A stretch of DNA of 8,364 bases from JOPF136 sp035272605. GTDB taxonomy: Bacteria > Acidobacteriota > Terriglobia > Acidiferrales > UBA7541. Both the position numbers and the translations under genes were made by a program. Each line of letters opens with the position of its first letter. The first letter of the stretch is position 1. Below, in pieces: positions 1-7,210 of the stretch. Below the pieces are notes generated by a model, which searched no databases, was not told the origin of the DNA, and saw nothing but the letters and a program-made list of their open reading frames with translations. The stretch lies in NCBI GenBank assembly GCA_035272605.1, contig DATEQM010000083.1, positions 1 through 8,364 on the forward strand, in the 5' to 3' direction.

Positions 1-1193
1 GTGAGCACCTTTTCATACGGGTCCACCTCGCGCACGTACCACACGCGCGTCAGCAGCACGCCACGGTCGGTGGAAGCGATCATGGCCTCGACCGACGAGT
101 CGCCGCCCTCCAGCACCAGGTTCATCGGCGCTTCACCCCACTCGTTGGGCAGCGGCAATCCGTGGCCTGTGGGCTTCTCCTTCATTTTCTTGGCCGTGGC
201 CCGCGAATAGACCAGGTGCTTCGGCACTCCGGCTTCCACCAGGCGCACGCGCTGGCGCGGCAGCCCCTCCCCGTCGAATGGCGCGCCGCTTTGCAGCGGG
301 TGGTAGACGTCGTCCGACAGATGAATGTTCGCGTCGAAAACCTGTTTCCCGATGCGCTCGTTGAAGCAGGAACGATGGTCGAGTACTGCCGTCCCCGCGA
401 AATCGTAGAACAGGAAGCCGACGAGATCGAGCACGGCGGCCGGCTCCAGGATCACCGTCATGCGCGCCGGAGGAATCTCCCGCGGCTGGCGCGACAGGAC
501 CGCCTTTTCCATGGCGCGGCGGGCCAGCGCCTGCGGTTCGATCCCGCCGAGATCCGGCGAGGTTGCCTTAGCCCAGCCGGAAGAATCGCCGTCCATCGCC
601 GTGATGGAAAATTCCGCCCGCGTCTGGCTGTGAAAGGCAAAGACGCCGCGCGAATTAGCCAGCAGCATGGCGCTCGCGCCCGTGGAAAAAATCCCGGCAG
701 CCGTGTGCCCGCCGCGCCGCGCCGCGTCGCAAAGCTTCGCGACGACACGCGCGCGATCCGCGGGCGTGGCCGCGGCAGTGGCCTCAAAATACCGCCGCAC
801 AGACGTCGCCGCGCCTCGCGCGGGCGGCCGGGCCATGGGCAAAAGGTCGGGATGCTTCGGCTGATGGCGGGCCAGTTCGAAGGCCGCCTGCGCGGCGCGG
901 CGCAGCGATTCCTGGTCGTTCTTGTTCGTGGTCGCGCGGGCCGTGCGGCCATCCACCACCGCGCGGATGGAAATCACCAGCCCCTGCTCGGCCACGTGCT
1001 GGTGGATCACGTTATTGGCGAAGCGGGTGAGCGCGTCCGACTCCGCCTCGATGGTAACCTCGGTTTCGTCCGCCTCGCTCAGTGCCAGCACGCGGGCCGC
1101 GATGCGCCGCAACTGCGCCTGCGAAGGGAGATGCTCGCTGGCCACGGCGGGTCCGGCTCGGCGGGAACGGCTCGATTTGGAGCGCCCCTTCAT
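1..1193 (-). CDS. pmbA: TldE/PmbA family protein, non-catalytic partner of TldD (3' end outside window)
   Basis: Second subunit of the TldD/TldE peptidase, a cytosolic heterodimer that in Enterobacteria trims modified peptides such as microcin B17 and degrades the antitoxin CcdA. I translated this strand from the ATG at 1193 and it stays open to the left edge, giving 397 full codons. Residues about 25-110 resemble the N-terminal family domain (GLVISIRAVVDGR near 71-83). The middle contains ILEPAAVLDLVGFLFYDFAG near 248-267, where TldD carries its zinc site; no HExxxH is present, as expected for TldE. The end (GVLLTRVWYVREVDPYEKV) matches the family's C-terminal region, so perhaps 50-60 residues are missing. 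The ATG overlaps the tldD stop (ATGA) with no clear Shine-Dalgarno, implying translational coupling. The first 16 residues are basic and unconserved in look; a GTG at codon 17 is an alternative start. Confidence 0.93.
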   Translation of the reverse strand, partial: MKGRSKSSRSRRAGPAVASEHLPSQAQLRRIAARVLALSEADETEVTIEAESDALTRFANNVIHQHVAEQGLVISIRAVVDGRTARATTNKNDQESLRRAAQAAFELARHQPKHPDLLPMARPPARGAATSVRRYFEATAAATPADRARVVAKLCDAARRGGHTAAGIFSTGASAMLLANSRGVFAFHSQTRAEFSITAMDGDSSGWAKATSPDLGGIEPQALARRAMEKAVLSRQPREIPPARMTVILEPAAVLDLVGFLFYDFAGTAVLDHRSCFNERIGKQVFDANIHLSDDVYHPLQSGAPFDGEGLPRQRVRLVEAGVPKHLVYSRATAKKMKEKPTGHGLPLPNEWGEAPMNLVLEGGDSSVEAMIASTDRGVLLTRVWYVREVDPYEKVL

Positions 1194-2647
1194 TTTGCAA
1201 ACGCCACGCCCATGCGGACATTCCGGAACCGCGCCGGCGCCGCGCCGTGGCCCGTTCCCATCACCTGTTGCGGCTGGCCTTTCCCGCAGTTCGGCGTGCC
1301 CCACAACGCCCATTCCTCGCGGCCGCAGATGGCGTCGCACGAATTCCAGAATTCCGTGGTGATGCCGCTATAGCTCGGGTTCTTCAGCATGCGCACGCGC
1401 TTCCCGCCTTTGATTTCCCAAGCGATTTCCGTGGAAAACTGAAAATGGTAGCGGTGGTCGTCGATGGACCAGGAGCGATTCGTCTCCATCCAGATGCCGT
1501 CGTCGGTGTCGGCCACCAGATCTTCGCTGCGCCAGGCGCCAGGCAGCAGGCTCACATTCGTCATGCGGATCATGGGCAGGCGGTTCCAGCTTTCGGCGCG
1601 CACCGTGCCGCCCGAACGCGTTTCGCCGACCAGCGCCGCGGTCTCGCGGCTGGAAAGGTAGCCGGTGAACAGGCCGTCCGAGATGATCGGTGTGCAGCGC
1701 GCGGGCACGCCCTCGTCGTCGTAGCCGAACGTGCCCAGGCCCGCGCCGTGCTCGAGCCGCGCGTCCGCCACCACGTTGACGATTTCCGAGCCGTAGCGCA
1801 GCGTGCGCAGTTTGTCGAGCGTCAGGAAACTCATTCCCGCGAAATTTGCCTCCATGCCCAGCACGCGGTCCAGCTCGATGGGGTGGCCGACGGATTCGTG
1901 GATTTGCAGGCCCAACTGGCTGCCGTCGAGCAGCAGCGTGCGCGTCCCTTCCGGGCACTGCGCCGCGCTGTGCAGGGCCACGGCTTCTTCCGCCGTGCGT
2001 TGGGCGTGGCCCACCAGGTCGAACGACTCAATCAACTCGTAACCCTGGAGCATGTGCTGGCCCCCGAAGCTATTCGGGTACGAGCGCTTCTGAATTTCCT
2101 CCCGGGCGAAGCTGGTGGCCACGATTCCCGCGCCGGATTGCATTTTCACCTGGTGGATGCGCGAGCCCTCCGTGGAAACGTAGAACTGCTCGATGCGGCG
2201 AAACGCCATGGACGTCTCGGTAAGCGTGACGCCCTTCACCCGGCGCATCTCCGCATCCGCGGCGAGCAGCAGATCGAGCTGGCGCTCGACGGGAATGCGG
2301 AACGGGTCTTTGACGAACGGATTCTGCCAGGTGTCTACAACGGCAGCTTCTGCTGCGAGCGCCACGTCCTTCTGTTTTGCCAAGGCGGAAGCGTGGGCGA
2401 TAGCCACGGCCCGCGCGGCACAGGCGGAAACGCCCTCGCGCGTCATGCGGTCCGTGGAGGCAAAGCCCCAGGCGCCGAGTGCGATCACGCGGATGCCGAT
2501 GCCGAGCGATTCGGCCTCGTTCAGCGTGCCCACTTCGCCGTTTTTCGTGGACAGGTCGCGCGAGCGGATGTCCATCACGCGCGCGTCAGCGTAGCTGGCG
2601 CCGCGGCGGCGCGCGGTCTCGATGGCGGCATGAGCGAAGTCAAACAT
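1190..2647 (-). CDS. tldD: TldD family zinc metalloprotease
   Basis: Catalytic subunit of the TldD/TldE peptidase, which cleaves unfolded or modified peptides inside a dimer chamber. The 485-residue length is normal for the family. The N-terminal domain runs to about residue 200 (ASYADARVMDIRSRDLSTKNG near 17-37). The metal site HESVGHPIELD lies at 250-260, with H250, E251 and H255 forming HExxxH. Family members use a Cys as third zinc ligand; the best candidate is C454 in GTPNCGKG. The conserved block NRSWSIDDHRYHFQF (390-404) is also present. The gene starts 83 bp after the ahcY stop with no strong ribosome-binding site, and its TGA overlaps the tldE start. In this family the natural substrate cannot be read from sequence; I see no RiPP precursor or CcdA-like gene in the window. 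Confidence 0.96.
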   Translation of the reverse strand: MFDFAHAAIETARRRGASYADARVMDIRSRDLSTKNGEVGTLNEAESLGIGIRVIALGAWGFASTDRMTREGVSACAARAVAIAHASALAKQKDVALAAEAAVVDTWQNPFVKDPFRIPVERQLDLLLAADAEMRRVKGVTLTETSMAFRRIEQFYVSTEGSRIHQVKMQSGAGIVATSFAREEIQKRSYPNSFGGQHMLQGYELIESFDLVGHAQRTAEEAVALHSAAQCPEGTRTLLLDGSQLGLQIHESVGHPIELDRVLGMEANFAGMSFLTLDKLRTLRYGSEIVNVVADARLEHGAGLGTFGYDDEGVPARCTPIISDGLFTGYLSSRETAALVGETRSGGTVRAESWNRLPMIRMTNVSLLPGAWRSEDLVADTDDGIWMETNRSWSIDDHRYHFQFSTEIAWEIKGGKRVRMLKNPSYSGITTEFWNSCDAICGREEWALWGTPNCGKGQPQQVMGTGHGAAPARFRNVRMGVAFAK

Positions 2648-2730
2648 GGAACGAAACCGGGGGCGCTACCTCATCGCAGCGGAGGGGTACGCGGCAAAAA
2701 AAGGCGCAGCGCTCGACTCACGGCTTTCCC

Positions 2731-4005
<1,275 letters not shown>

Positions 4006-4011
4006 AGCAAA

Positions 4012-4016
4012 CTCCT
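4012..4016 (-). promoter_or_regulatory. Ribosome-binding site of ahcY
   Basis: The minus strand reads AAAAGGAGTTTGCT immediately before GTG. The AGGAG core is six bases from the start, which fixes the non-ATG start codon at 4005. Confidence 0.85.
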
Positions 4017-4056
4017 TTTGAATTGGGATGAAATGCGGAAAAAATGGTCGCGCGAG

Positions 4057-5238
4057 TTAGCGGCGCGCGGCAACCTCGGCGGGTTGAAGCCCGGCGGCCT
4101 GCCGGAGCGCGTCCACTTTTTCGGTCTGCTCCCAGGTGAACCCCGGCTCGCGGCGCCCGAAGTGGCCGTAGGCGGCGGTGGCGCGATAAATCGGCCGGCG
4201 AAGGTTCAGCATATCCATGATGCCTTTCGGCGTGAGCGAGAAATTTTCGCGAATGATCGAGGTCAGCTTCTCGTCGGGCAGCACGCCGGTGCCAAACGTG
4301 TCGGCCATCACGGAGACCGGCTCCGGGACTCCGATGGCGTAGGCGATCTGCACTTCGACTTTGCGGGCCAGTCCCGCCGCCACCAGGTTTTTGGCGATAT
4401 GCCGCGCCATGTAGCAGGCGGAGCGGTCCACCTTGGTGGGATCCTTGCCGCTAAAGGCGCCGCCGCCGTGCCGGCTGTAGCCGCCGTAGGTGTCCACGAT
4501 GATTTTTCGGCCGGTCAGCCCGGCATCGCCCATGGGGCCCCCGGTAATAAACTGTCCGGTGGGATTGATGTGGAACTTGGTCCGGGAGTCCAGCATGTGC
4601 GGCGGAATCACGGCGCGAATCACGTATTCCGCAATGCCCTGCTGGAGCTCGTGGTGGGAAACTTTGTCGCTATGCTGGGAGGACACGACCACGCAATCCA
4701 CGCGCGCGGGACGGCTGTCGCGATACTCGACGGTCACCTGGGACTTGCCATCGGGCCGGAGGTAACCGAGTAAGCCGTTCTTGCGGACTTCGGAGAGGCG
4801 GCGGCAAAGATTGTGGGCCAGGGTGATGGGCAGGGGCATCAATTCCTCAGTCTCGTCGCAGGCGAAGCCGAACATCAAGCCCTGATCGCCCGCCCCGCCG
4901 ATATCCACACCCATGGCGATATCCCGCGACTGCTGCTTGAGAGAGCAGATCACCGCGCACGTTTCGGCATCGAAGCCCTGCTCCGAGTGGCGATAACCGA
5001 TGTCGCGGACGACGCCGCGGACGAGTTCGCTGTAATCAAACCTAGCCGTGGTGGTGATTTCTCCCGCCACGACCACCAAGCCGGTGGTGAGGAGCGTCTC
5101 GCAGGCCACCCGGCCGAGAGGATCCTCGCTCAGAACTCGATCGAGAACGGCGTCGGAAATCTGGTCGGCCATCTTGTCGGGATGGCCTTCGGTGACAGAC
5201 TCGGAGGTAAAAAGAAAATTGCGTTCGCTGGAACTCAA
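4057..5238 (-). CDS. metK: S-adenosylmethionine synthetase (methionine adenosyltransferase)
   Basis: Makes SAM from methionine and ATP, releasing phosphate and pyrophosphate; a cytosolic homotetramer in the family. The 393 residues match the usual 380-400. Signature motifs are FTSESVTEGHPDK (10-22, ATP/Mg binding), GAGDQGLMFG (115-124), HINPTGQFITGGPMGDAGLTGRK (223-245), and the phosphate loop GGGAFSGKDPTKVDRSA (258-274). The C-terminus (AYGHFGRREPGFTWEQTEKV) is typical. The start is TTG: AGGAG lies six bases upstream, and this gives the normal short lead before LFTSESVTEGHPDK. An ATG five bases upstream is out of frame and reaches a stop after two codons, so it cannot start the gene. First gene of the metK-ahcY-tldD-tldE run, with a promoter just upstream. 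Confidence 0.98.
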   Translation of the reverse strand: MSSSERNFLFTSESVTEGHPDKMADQISDAVLDRVLSEDPLGRVACETLLTTGLVVVAGEITTTARFDYSELVRGVVRDIGYRHSEQGFDAETCAVICSLKQQSRDIAMGVDIGGAGDQGLMFGFACDETEELMPLPITLAHNLCRRLSEVRKNGLLGYLRPDGKSQVTVEYRDSRPARVDCVVVSSQHSDKVSHHELQQGIAEYVIRAVIPPHMLDSRTKFHINPTGQFITGGPMGDAGLTGRKIIVDTYGGYSRHGGGAFSGKDPTKVDRSACYMARHIAKNLVAAGLARKVEVQIAYAIGVPEPVSVMADTFGTGVLPDEKLTSIIRENFSLTPKGIMDMLNLRRPIYRATAAYGHFGRREPGFTWEQTEKVDALRQAAGLQPAEVAARR

Positions 5239-5244
5239 GGCATT

Positions 5245-5249
5245 CTCCT
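5245..5249 (-). promoter_or_regulatory. Ribosome-binding site of metK (supports TTG start)
   Basis: AGGAG on the minus strand, six bases from the TTG at 5238. The nearby ATG (5243-5241) is only one base from AGGAG and opens the two-codon frame ATG CCT TGA, whose TGA overlaps the TTG start. Confidence 0.8.
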
Positions 5250-5265
5250 GGGGCCAGTAATTCTG

Positions 5266-5284
5266 GAGAAATCGCGCGTTTCTC
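5266..5284 (-). other. Stem-loop in the metK leader
   Basis: A perfect 6-bp stem, GAGAAA/TTTCTC, with a 7-nt loop begins a few bases after the predicted transcription start. A second small stem, CCAG/CTGG (5254-5266), follows next to the ribosome-binding site. The leader is only about 50 nt, and I do not recognise a known SAM or SAH riboswitch fold. It could be a simple stability element or chance. Confidence 0.4.
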
Positions 5285-5295
5285 TGTCGAATTTC

Positions 5296-5324
5296 AGCGT
5301 AGCAGAGGGTCCTAGGGGTGTCAA
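5296..5324 (-). promoter_or_regulatory. Sigma70-type promoter for metK operon
   Basis: On the minus strand: -35 TTGACA (5324-5319), a 17-nt spacer, and -10 TACGCT (5301-5296), preceded by TGC as in an extended -10. The predicted start is near 5288, giving a leader of about 50 nt before the metK TTG. The -35 is perfect and the -10 matches TATAAT at 3 of 6 positions including the first T, the A and the last T. No operator is evident beyond a CCTAGG in the spacer. Confidence 0.78.
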
Positions 5325-5393
5325 CGCGTTCACCTCAATGGGGTTATGCGGTTGGCCAACGGGGAAAATACGCGCTCGAACGGGGCAGGCTTC

Positions 5394-5449
5394 GTGACTG
5401 GTGATTCGTGACCCGCCAACAGTGCGGCGGGCGGGCTGGTGACTGGTGA
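5394..5449. repeat. 11-bp direct repeats flanking a GC hairpin
   Basis: GTGACTGGTGA occurs exactly at 5394-5404 and 5439-5449. Between them lies an inverted repeat, CCCGCC (5412-5417) / GGCGGG (5426-5431), with an 8-nt loop. The arrangement resembles either a tiny repeat insertion with duplicated target or a degraded tandem TGACTGG-type repeat; the sequence alone cannot tell which. Confidence 0.6.
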
Positions 5450-5454
5450 AGTCC

Positions 5455-5588
5455 GGAGGTTGGAGGCTGGTCCCAGGGGTTCGGCCAGGAGGTTTGAGAG
5501 AGGGGCAACCACGAGCCTTACGACCGCGGGGCGTCGGCCGGTGTTCCGTTCCTGCGTCCAGCTTCTGACTTCCGTCCTCCAACTTCCG
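5455..5588. repeat. Degenerate short repeats in opposite orientations
   Basis: On the plus strand 5455-5470 reads GGAGGTTGGAGGCTGG, two 8-bp units. On the minus strand 5588-5558 reads as related units (GGAAGTTGG, GGAAGTCAG, GAAGCTGG). The two ends are thus imperfect inverted copies, sharing GGAxGTTGGAGG, about 90 bp apart. They look like slippage-prone intergenic filler, not protein-coding sequence. Confidence 0.5.
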
Positions 5589-5778
5589 GGTACCCATGCC
5601 CCCCCACTTTATGGATCTGCAGAAACGAAAGGAGTTAAGCCCGAAAAGCGCGCAAACCCTTGAAAACAGGCAATTTTAAGTTGCTGTGGAATGAACAGAT
5701 CCGAGGTGATTTTGGATCTGCACAAACTAAAGGGAGTTACAGCGCCGGGCGTGGATCTGCACATACTACAGGAGTTAG
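5588..5778. repeat. Three copies of a 26-28 bp repeat next to GGGTACCC and a C7 tract
   Basis: TGGATCTGCA followed by an A-rich core and GGAGTTA appears at 5612-5637, 5713-5739 and 5752-5777. Copies are 101 and 39 bp apart in the same orientation; the middle copy has one extra G. Copy one is preceded by the palindrome GGGTACCC (5588-5595) and seven Cs (5599-5605). Copy two is preceded by CAGATCC (5696-5702), which pairs with its own GGATCTG. Read on the minus strand the unit is TAACTCC...TGCAGATCCA. From memory this resembles a dispersed acidobacterial intergenic repeat family that ends in a G-run and GGTACCC; that identification is unverified. Confidence 0.65.
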
Positions 5779-5908
5779 AAAGAGATTCGCCTCGGGCTGC
5801 TCGGATTGCTCTGGCGCGTCTCACGTACAGTTACCCTGGGGTATATTATCACACGCGACATAGAGAAGCAAGCAAAATCTGGGAAAATCAGGGGGAATTT
5901 TAGATAAC

Positions 5909-5959
5909 ACCCTCGCGGGGTAGCCTAGGGGAAAGCTGGTGCCGCAACCCTAGGCCAGC
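5909..5959. repeat. Overlapping inverted repeats (CCTAGGG element)
   Basis: GCCTAGGG (5923-5930) is perfectly complementary to CCCTAGGC (5948-5955). GCTGG (5935-5939), inside that loop, pairs with CCAGC (5955-5959) just outside it, so the two stems compete or interlock. A small hairpin ACCC/GGGT (5909-5921) sits just upstream. A further CCCTAGGG lies at 6097-6104. It could be a structured RNA, a binding-site cluster or repeat debris. Confidence 0.45.
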
Positions 5960-6058
5960 GTCGGGGGGAATCGTGCGGGACGGGTGAGGAGGACTGAGGT
6001 CGGTCTTGCGGGGGTATCCGAAAAGTCGCGCGGCAAACCCAGGAAGATCAGGAAAAGA

Positions 6059-6090
6059 GCCCACCCCTGCTGAGCACGCAGGGATGGGGC
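6059..6090. repeat. Strong GC-rich hairpin
   Basis: GCCCACCCCTGC (6059-6070) pairs with GCAGGGATGGGGC (6078-6090) around a 7-nt loop, with one bulge and one mismatch. No T-run follows on either strand, so it does not look like an intrinsic terminator. It resembles, from memory, GGGTGGGGCACCC-type dispersed repeats of Acidobacteriota. Confidence 0.5.
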
Positions 6091-6337
6091 ACCCAACCCT
6101 AGGGCACGGAAAAGATCGGACGGGAAACGGAGGACGTGCCACCCGCCCGAAATCAATGATTCCCGAAGAGTTTCGTAGCATTCAGGGGTTGCCACTGTTA
6201 CCATTAAACTGGAATAGAAACCAGGCGAGCTTTCTATGATCCCGCTAAGACAAATCCCGCCTTCCATCTGACGCCTTTCCGGTTCTGACGAATCAATCTG
6301 CCTAGAGTCCGTGGTGTGCCTACTTGCGAGCGGGAAA

Positions 6338-6371
6338 GCGACGGCATTCACGAGGAGCGGGAGGCCGTCGC
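6338..6371. repeat. Inverted repeat upstream of the orphan ORF
   Basis: GCGACGGC (6338-6345) and GCCGTCGC (6364-6371) form a perfect 8-bp inverted repeat with an 18-nt spacer, about 75-110 bp before the GTG at 6447. It could be an operator for a helix-turn-helix protein or a leader stem-loop. I could not place a convincing promoter here, so this role is speculative. Confidence 0.4.
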
Positions 6372-6431
6372 AGGGCCTGCGGCCGCGCGCGGGATCTTAA
6401 ACAGTAACTCCACATTGCGCTCCAGACGGGT

Positions 6432-6440
6432 AAAGGAGGT
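6432..6440 (+). promoter_or_regulatory. Ribosome-binding site of the orphan ORF
   Basis: AAAGGAGGT, nearly the full anti-16S complement, with its AGGAGG ending seven bases before the GTG at 6447. It is the strongest Shine-Dalgarno in the window and the main reason to accept the ORF that follows. Confidence 0.65.
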
Positions 6441-6446
6441 GCGCCC

Positions 6447-6986
6447 GTGTGTGCCGTGATTTCTTCTATATGCAAAGAGAAGCTCAGCAAGACATCGCAT
6501 TTCATGCTGAAGTACTCCGACCTGGAGTCCTTGTTCCTCGCCGTAGCGGAGAAAAGCGTCTACCTGGACGTATGGTTCTGCGGGGATCGGGCCCTTTGGC
6601 AGCGGGGTTGGCATCGACCTCCCAGCGACGGTAAATACAGGTTGGCACTCTTGCGCCACGTGCCCGACTGGGGGAGGTCTGAGTGGTGGAGACCTCGGTC
6701 TCCATGGCGCGACGAGAGCAAACCAAACCTGGTCGATTGCAAAGTGTATGCGTTGACGAATGACGTCGCAGCCGAGGTAGGGATCACGCGCGCAACCGTC
6801 CGGGAGGCTATGCGGTTTGAAACCAAGAGATTTGCTGAGGGTGGGCTGTTCGCCCACAGATGGCAGATTGGGGCCTGGCTGCATGCGCATGATCGAAAGC
6901 TGGAATGCGTATCCCTATCTTGGACTGGTGTGAAGCTATCCGGGATAAACAAGCGGCTCATTGACCTGGATGGTGATTTGGGATGA
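6447..6986 (+). CDS. Hypothetical protein with a predicted helix-turn-helix
   Basis: I do not recognise this 179-residue protein. Residues 104-125 (TNDVAAEVGITRATVREAM) fit the classical helix-turn-helix pattern, with A at position 5, G at 9 and V at 15; the second helix resembles GntR-type recognition helices (TRATVREAMR). The HTH sits past the middle rather than at the N-terminus, so a GntR assignment is not justified. The protein is Trp-rich (10 Trp, including W80-W81), with charged stretches and no signal peptide or membrane segment. GTG start chosen because of the ideal ribosome-binding site. Third-position GC is lower than in the flanking housekeeping genes, suggesting acquired or weakly selected DNA. 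It is the only plus-strand gene and converges on prfB. Longish minus-strand frames overlap it but lack such a start site. It could be a fragment or a spurious ORF. Confidence 0.5.
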   Translation: MCAVISSICKEKLSKTSHFMLKYSDLESLFLAVAEKSVYLDVWFCGDRALWQRGWHRPPSDGKYRLALLRHVPDWGRSEWWRPRSPWRDESKPNLVDCKVYALTNDVAAEVGITRATVREAMRFETKRFAEGGLFAHRWQIGAWLHAHDRKLECVSLSWTGVKLSGINKRLIDLDGDLG

Positions 6987-7087
6987 GAGAGGGACAAGAG
7001 GAGCGGTCTCTCGCGAAGGCGGTAAGACGCGAAGGAGCGCGGAGGGGATTGCAAGGCGGAGGATGGGTGAGAGAGGAGAAAAAGCGG

Positions 7088-7124
7088 GTTCCTCAGTCCG
7101 CCGGCATTCGGCGGGCTTCGGAAC
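7088..7124. repeat. Long imperfect palindrome (REP-like hairpin)
   Basis: GTTCC (7088-7092) pairs with GGAAC (7120-7124); after a 2x2 internal loop, AGTCCGCCG (7095-7103) pairs with CGGCGGGCT (7109-7117) with one G-T wobble around loop GCATT. That is 14 pairs in 37 nt. Lying between two convergent genes, it could stabilise or end both transcripts, or be a dispersed REP-type element. Confidence 0.6.
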
Positions 7125-7178
7125 GACAACCGCGACGATTTTCGGGAGGGCGCGGATGAAGAGGGGGAGATGCCGGCC

Positions 7179-7195
7179 TCCCGGCTCTGCCGGGA
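7179..7195. terminator. Hairpin just past the prfB stop
   Basis: TCCCGGC/GCCGGGA, a perfect 7-bp stem with loop TCT, starts 16 bases after the prfB stop on the minus strand. No T-run follows on that strand; TAAAT follows on the plus strand. It may help end prfB transcription or protect the 3' end, but it is not a canonical intrinsic terminator. Confidence 0.4.
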
Positions 7196-7210
7196 TAAAT
7201 GCCGCCGACG

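Larger units (their letters stand above)
5325..6446. other. Gene-poor, repeat-rich intergenic region
   Basis: About 1.1 kb between the metK promoter and the orphan ORF contains no convincing gene: open frames here are short, lack ribosome-binding sites and show no family resemblance. It holds several small repeats and hairpins listed separately. Base composition is patchier and less GC-rich than the flanking genes, especially 5605-5905. The mixture resembles, from memory, the dispersed intergenic repeats of Acidobacteriota genomes. Confidence 0.7.
6987..7210. other. Convergent intergenic gap
   Basis: Lies between the end of the orphan ORF and the end of prfB. It contains purine-rich, loosely repeated GCGAAGG-like sequence (7013-7050) and the two hairpins listed separately. 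No gene is seen. Confidence 0.6.

Noticed and set aside
2648..2730. Possible terminator between ahcY and tldD (seven T on the minus strand at 2702-2696)
   Set aside because: Only a very weak GCG/CGC stem precedes the T-run. It may cause some attenuation, but I cannot support a terminator.
5239..5400. SAM or SAH riboswitch upstream of metK
   Set aside because: The predicted leader is only about 50 nt and shows none of the conserved cores I know for SAM-I, SAM-II, SAM-IV or SAH riboswitches.
5588..5778. CRISPR array
   Set aside because: Only three imperfect copies with unequal spacing of 101 and 39 bp, and no cas genes.
5691..5903. Small plus-strand frame of 70 codons (MNRSEVILDLHKLKGV...)
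   Set aside because: No Shine-Dalgarno, near-neutral third-position GC, and its first third is made of two copies of the intergenic repeat. Not recognised; most likely a by-product of the repeats.
5906..5990. tRNA or cobalamin-riboswitch-like sequence (GGGGAAAGCTGGTGCCGCAACCC)
   Set aside because: Superficially like a B12-box region, but the conserved B12 box and core helices are missing and no cloverleaf forms.
6181..6245. Promoter for the orphan ORF (TTGCCA at 6189 or TATGAT at 6235)
   Set aside because: Neither hexamer has a convincing partner at 16-18 nt spacing.
5900..6351. Minus-strand frames over the hairpin-rich part of the gap
   Set aside because: They run through the hairpins and CCTAGGG repeats, have no start signals, and look non-conserved.
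6348..7129. Minus-strand frames 6348-6890 and 6560-7129 opposite the orphan ORF
   Set aside because: No ribosome-binding site, low-complexity Pro/Arg/Ser-rich products, and a better-supported plus-strand frame occupies the same DNA.
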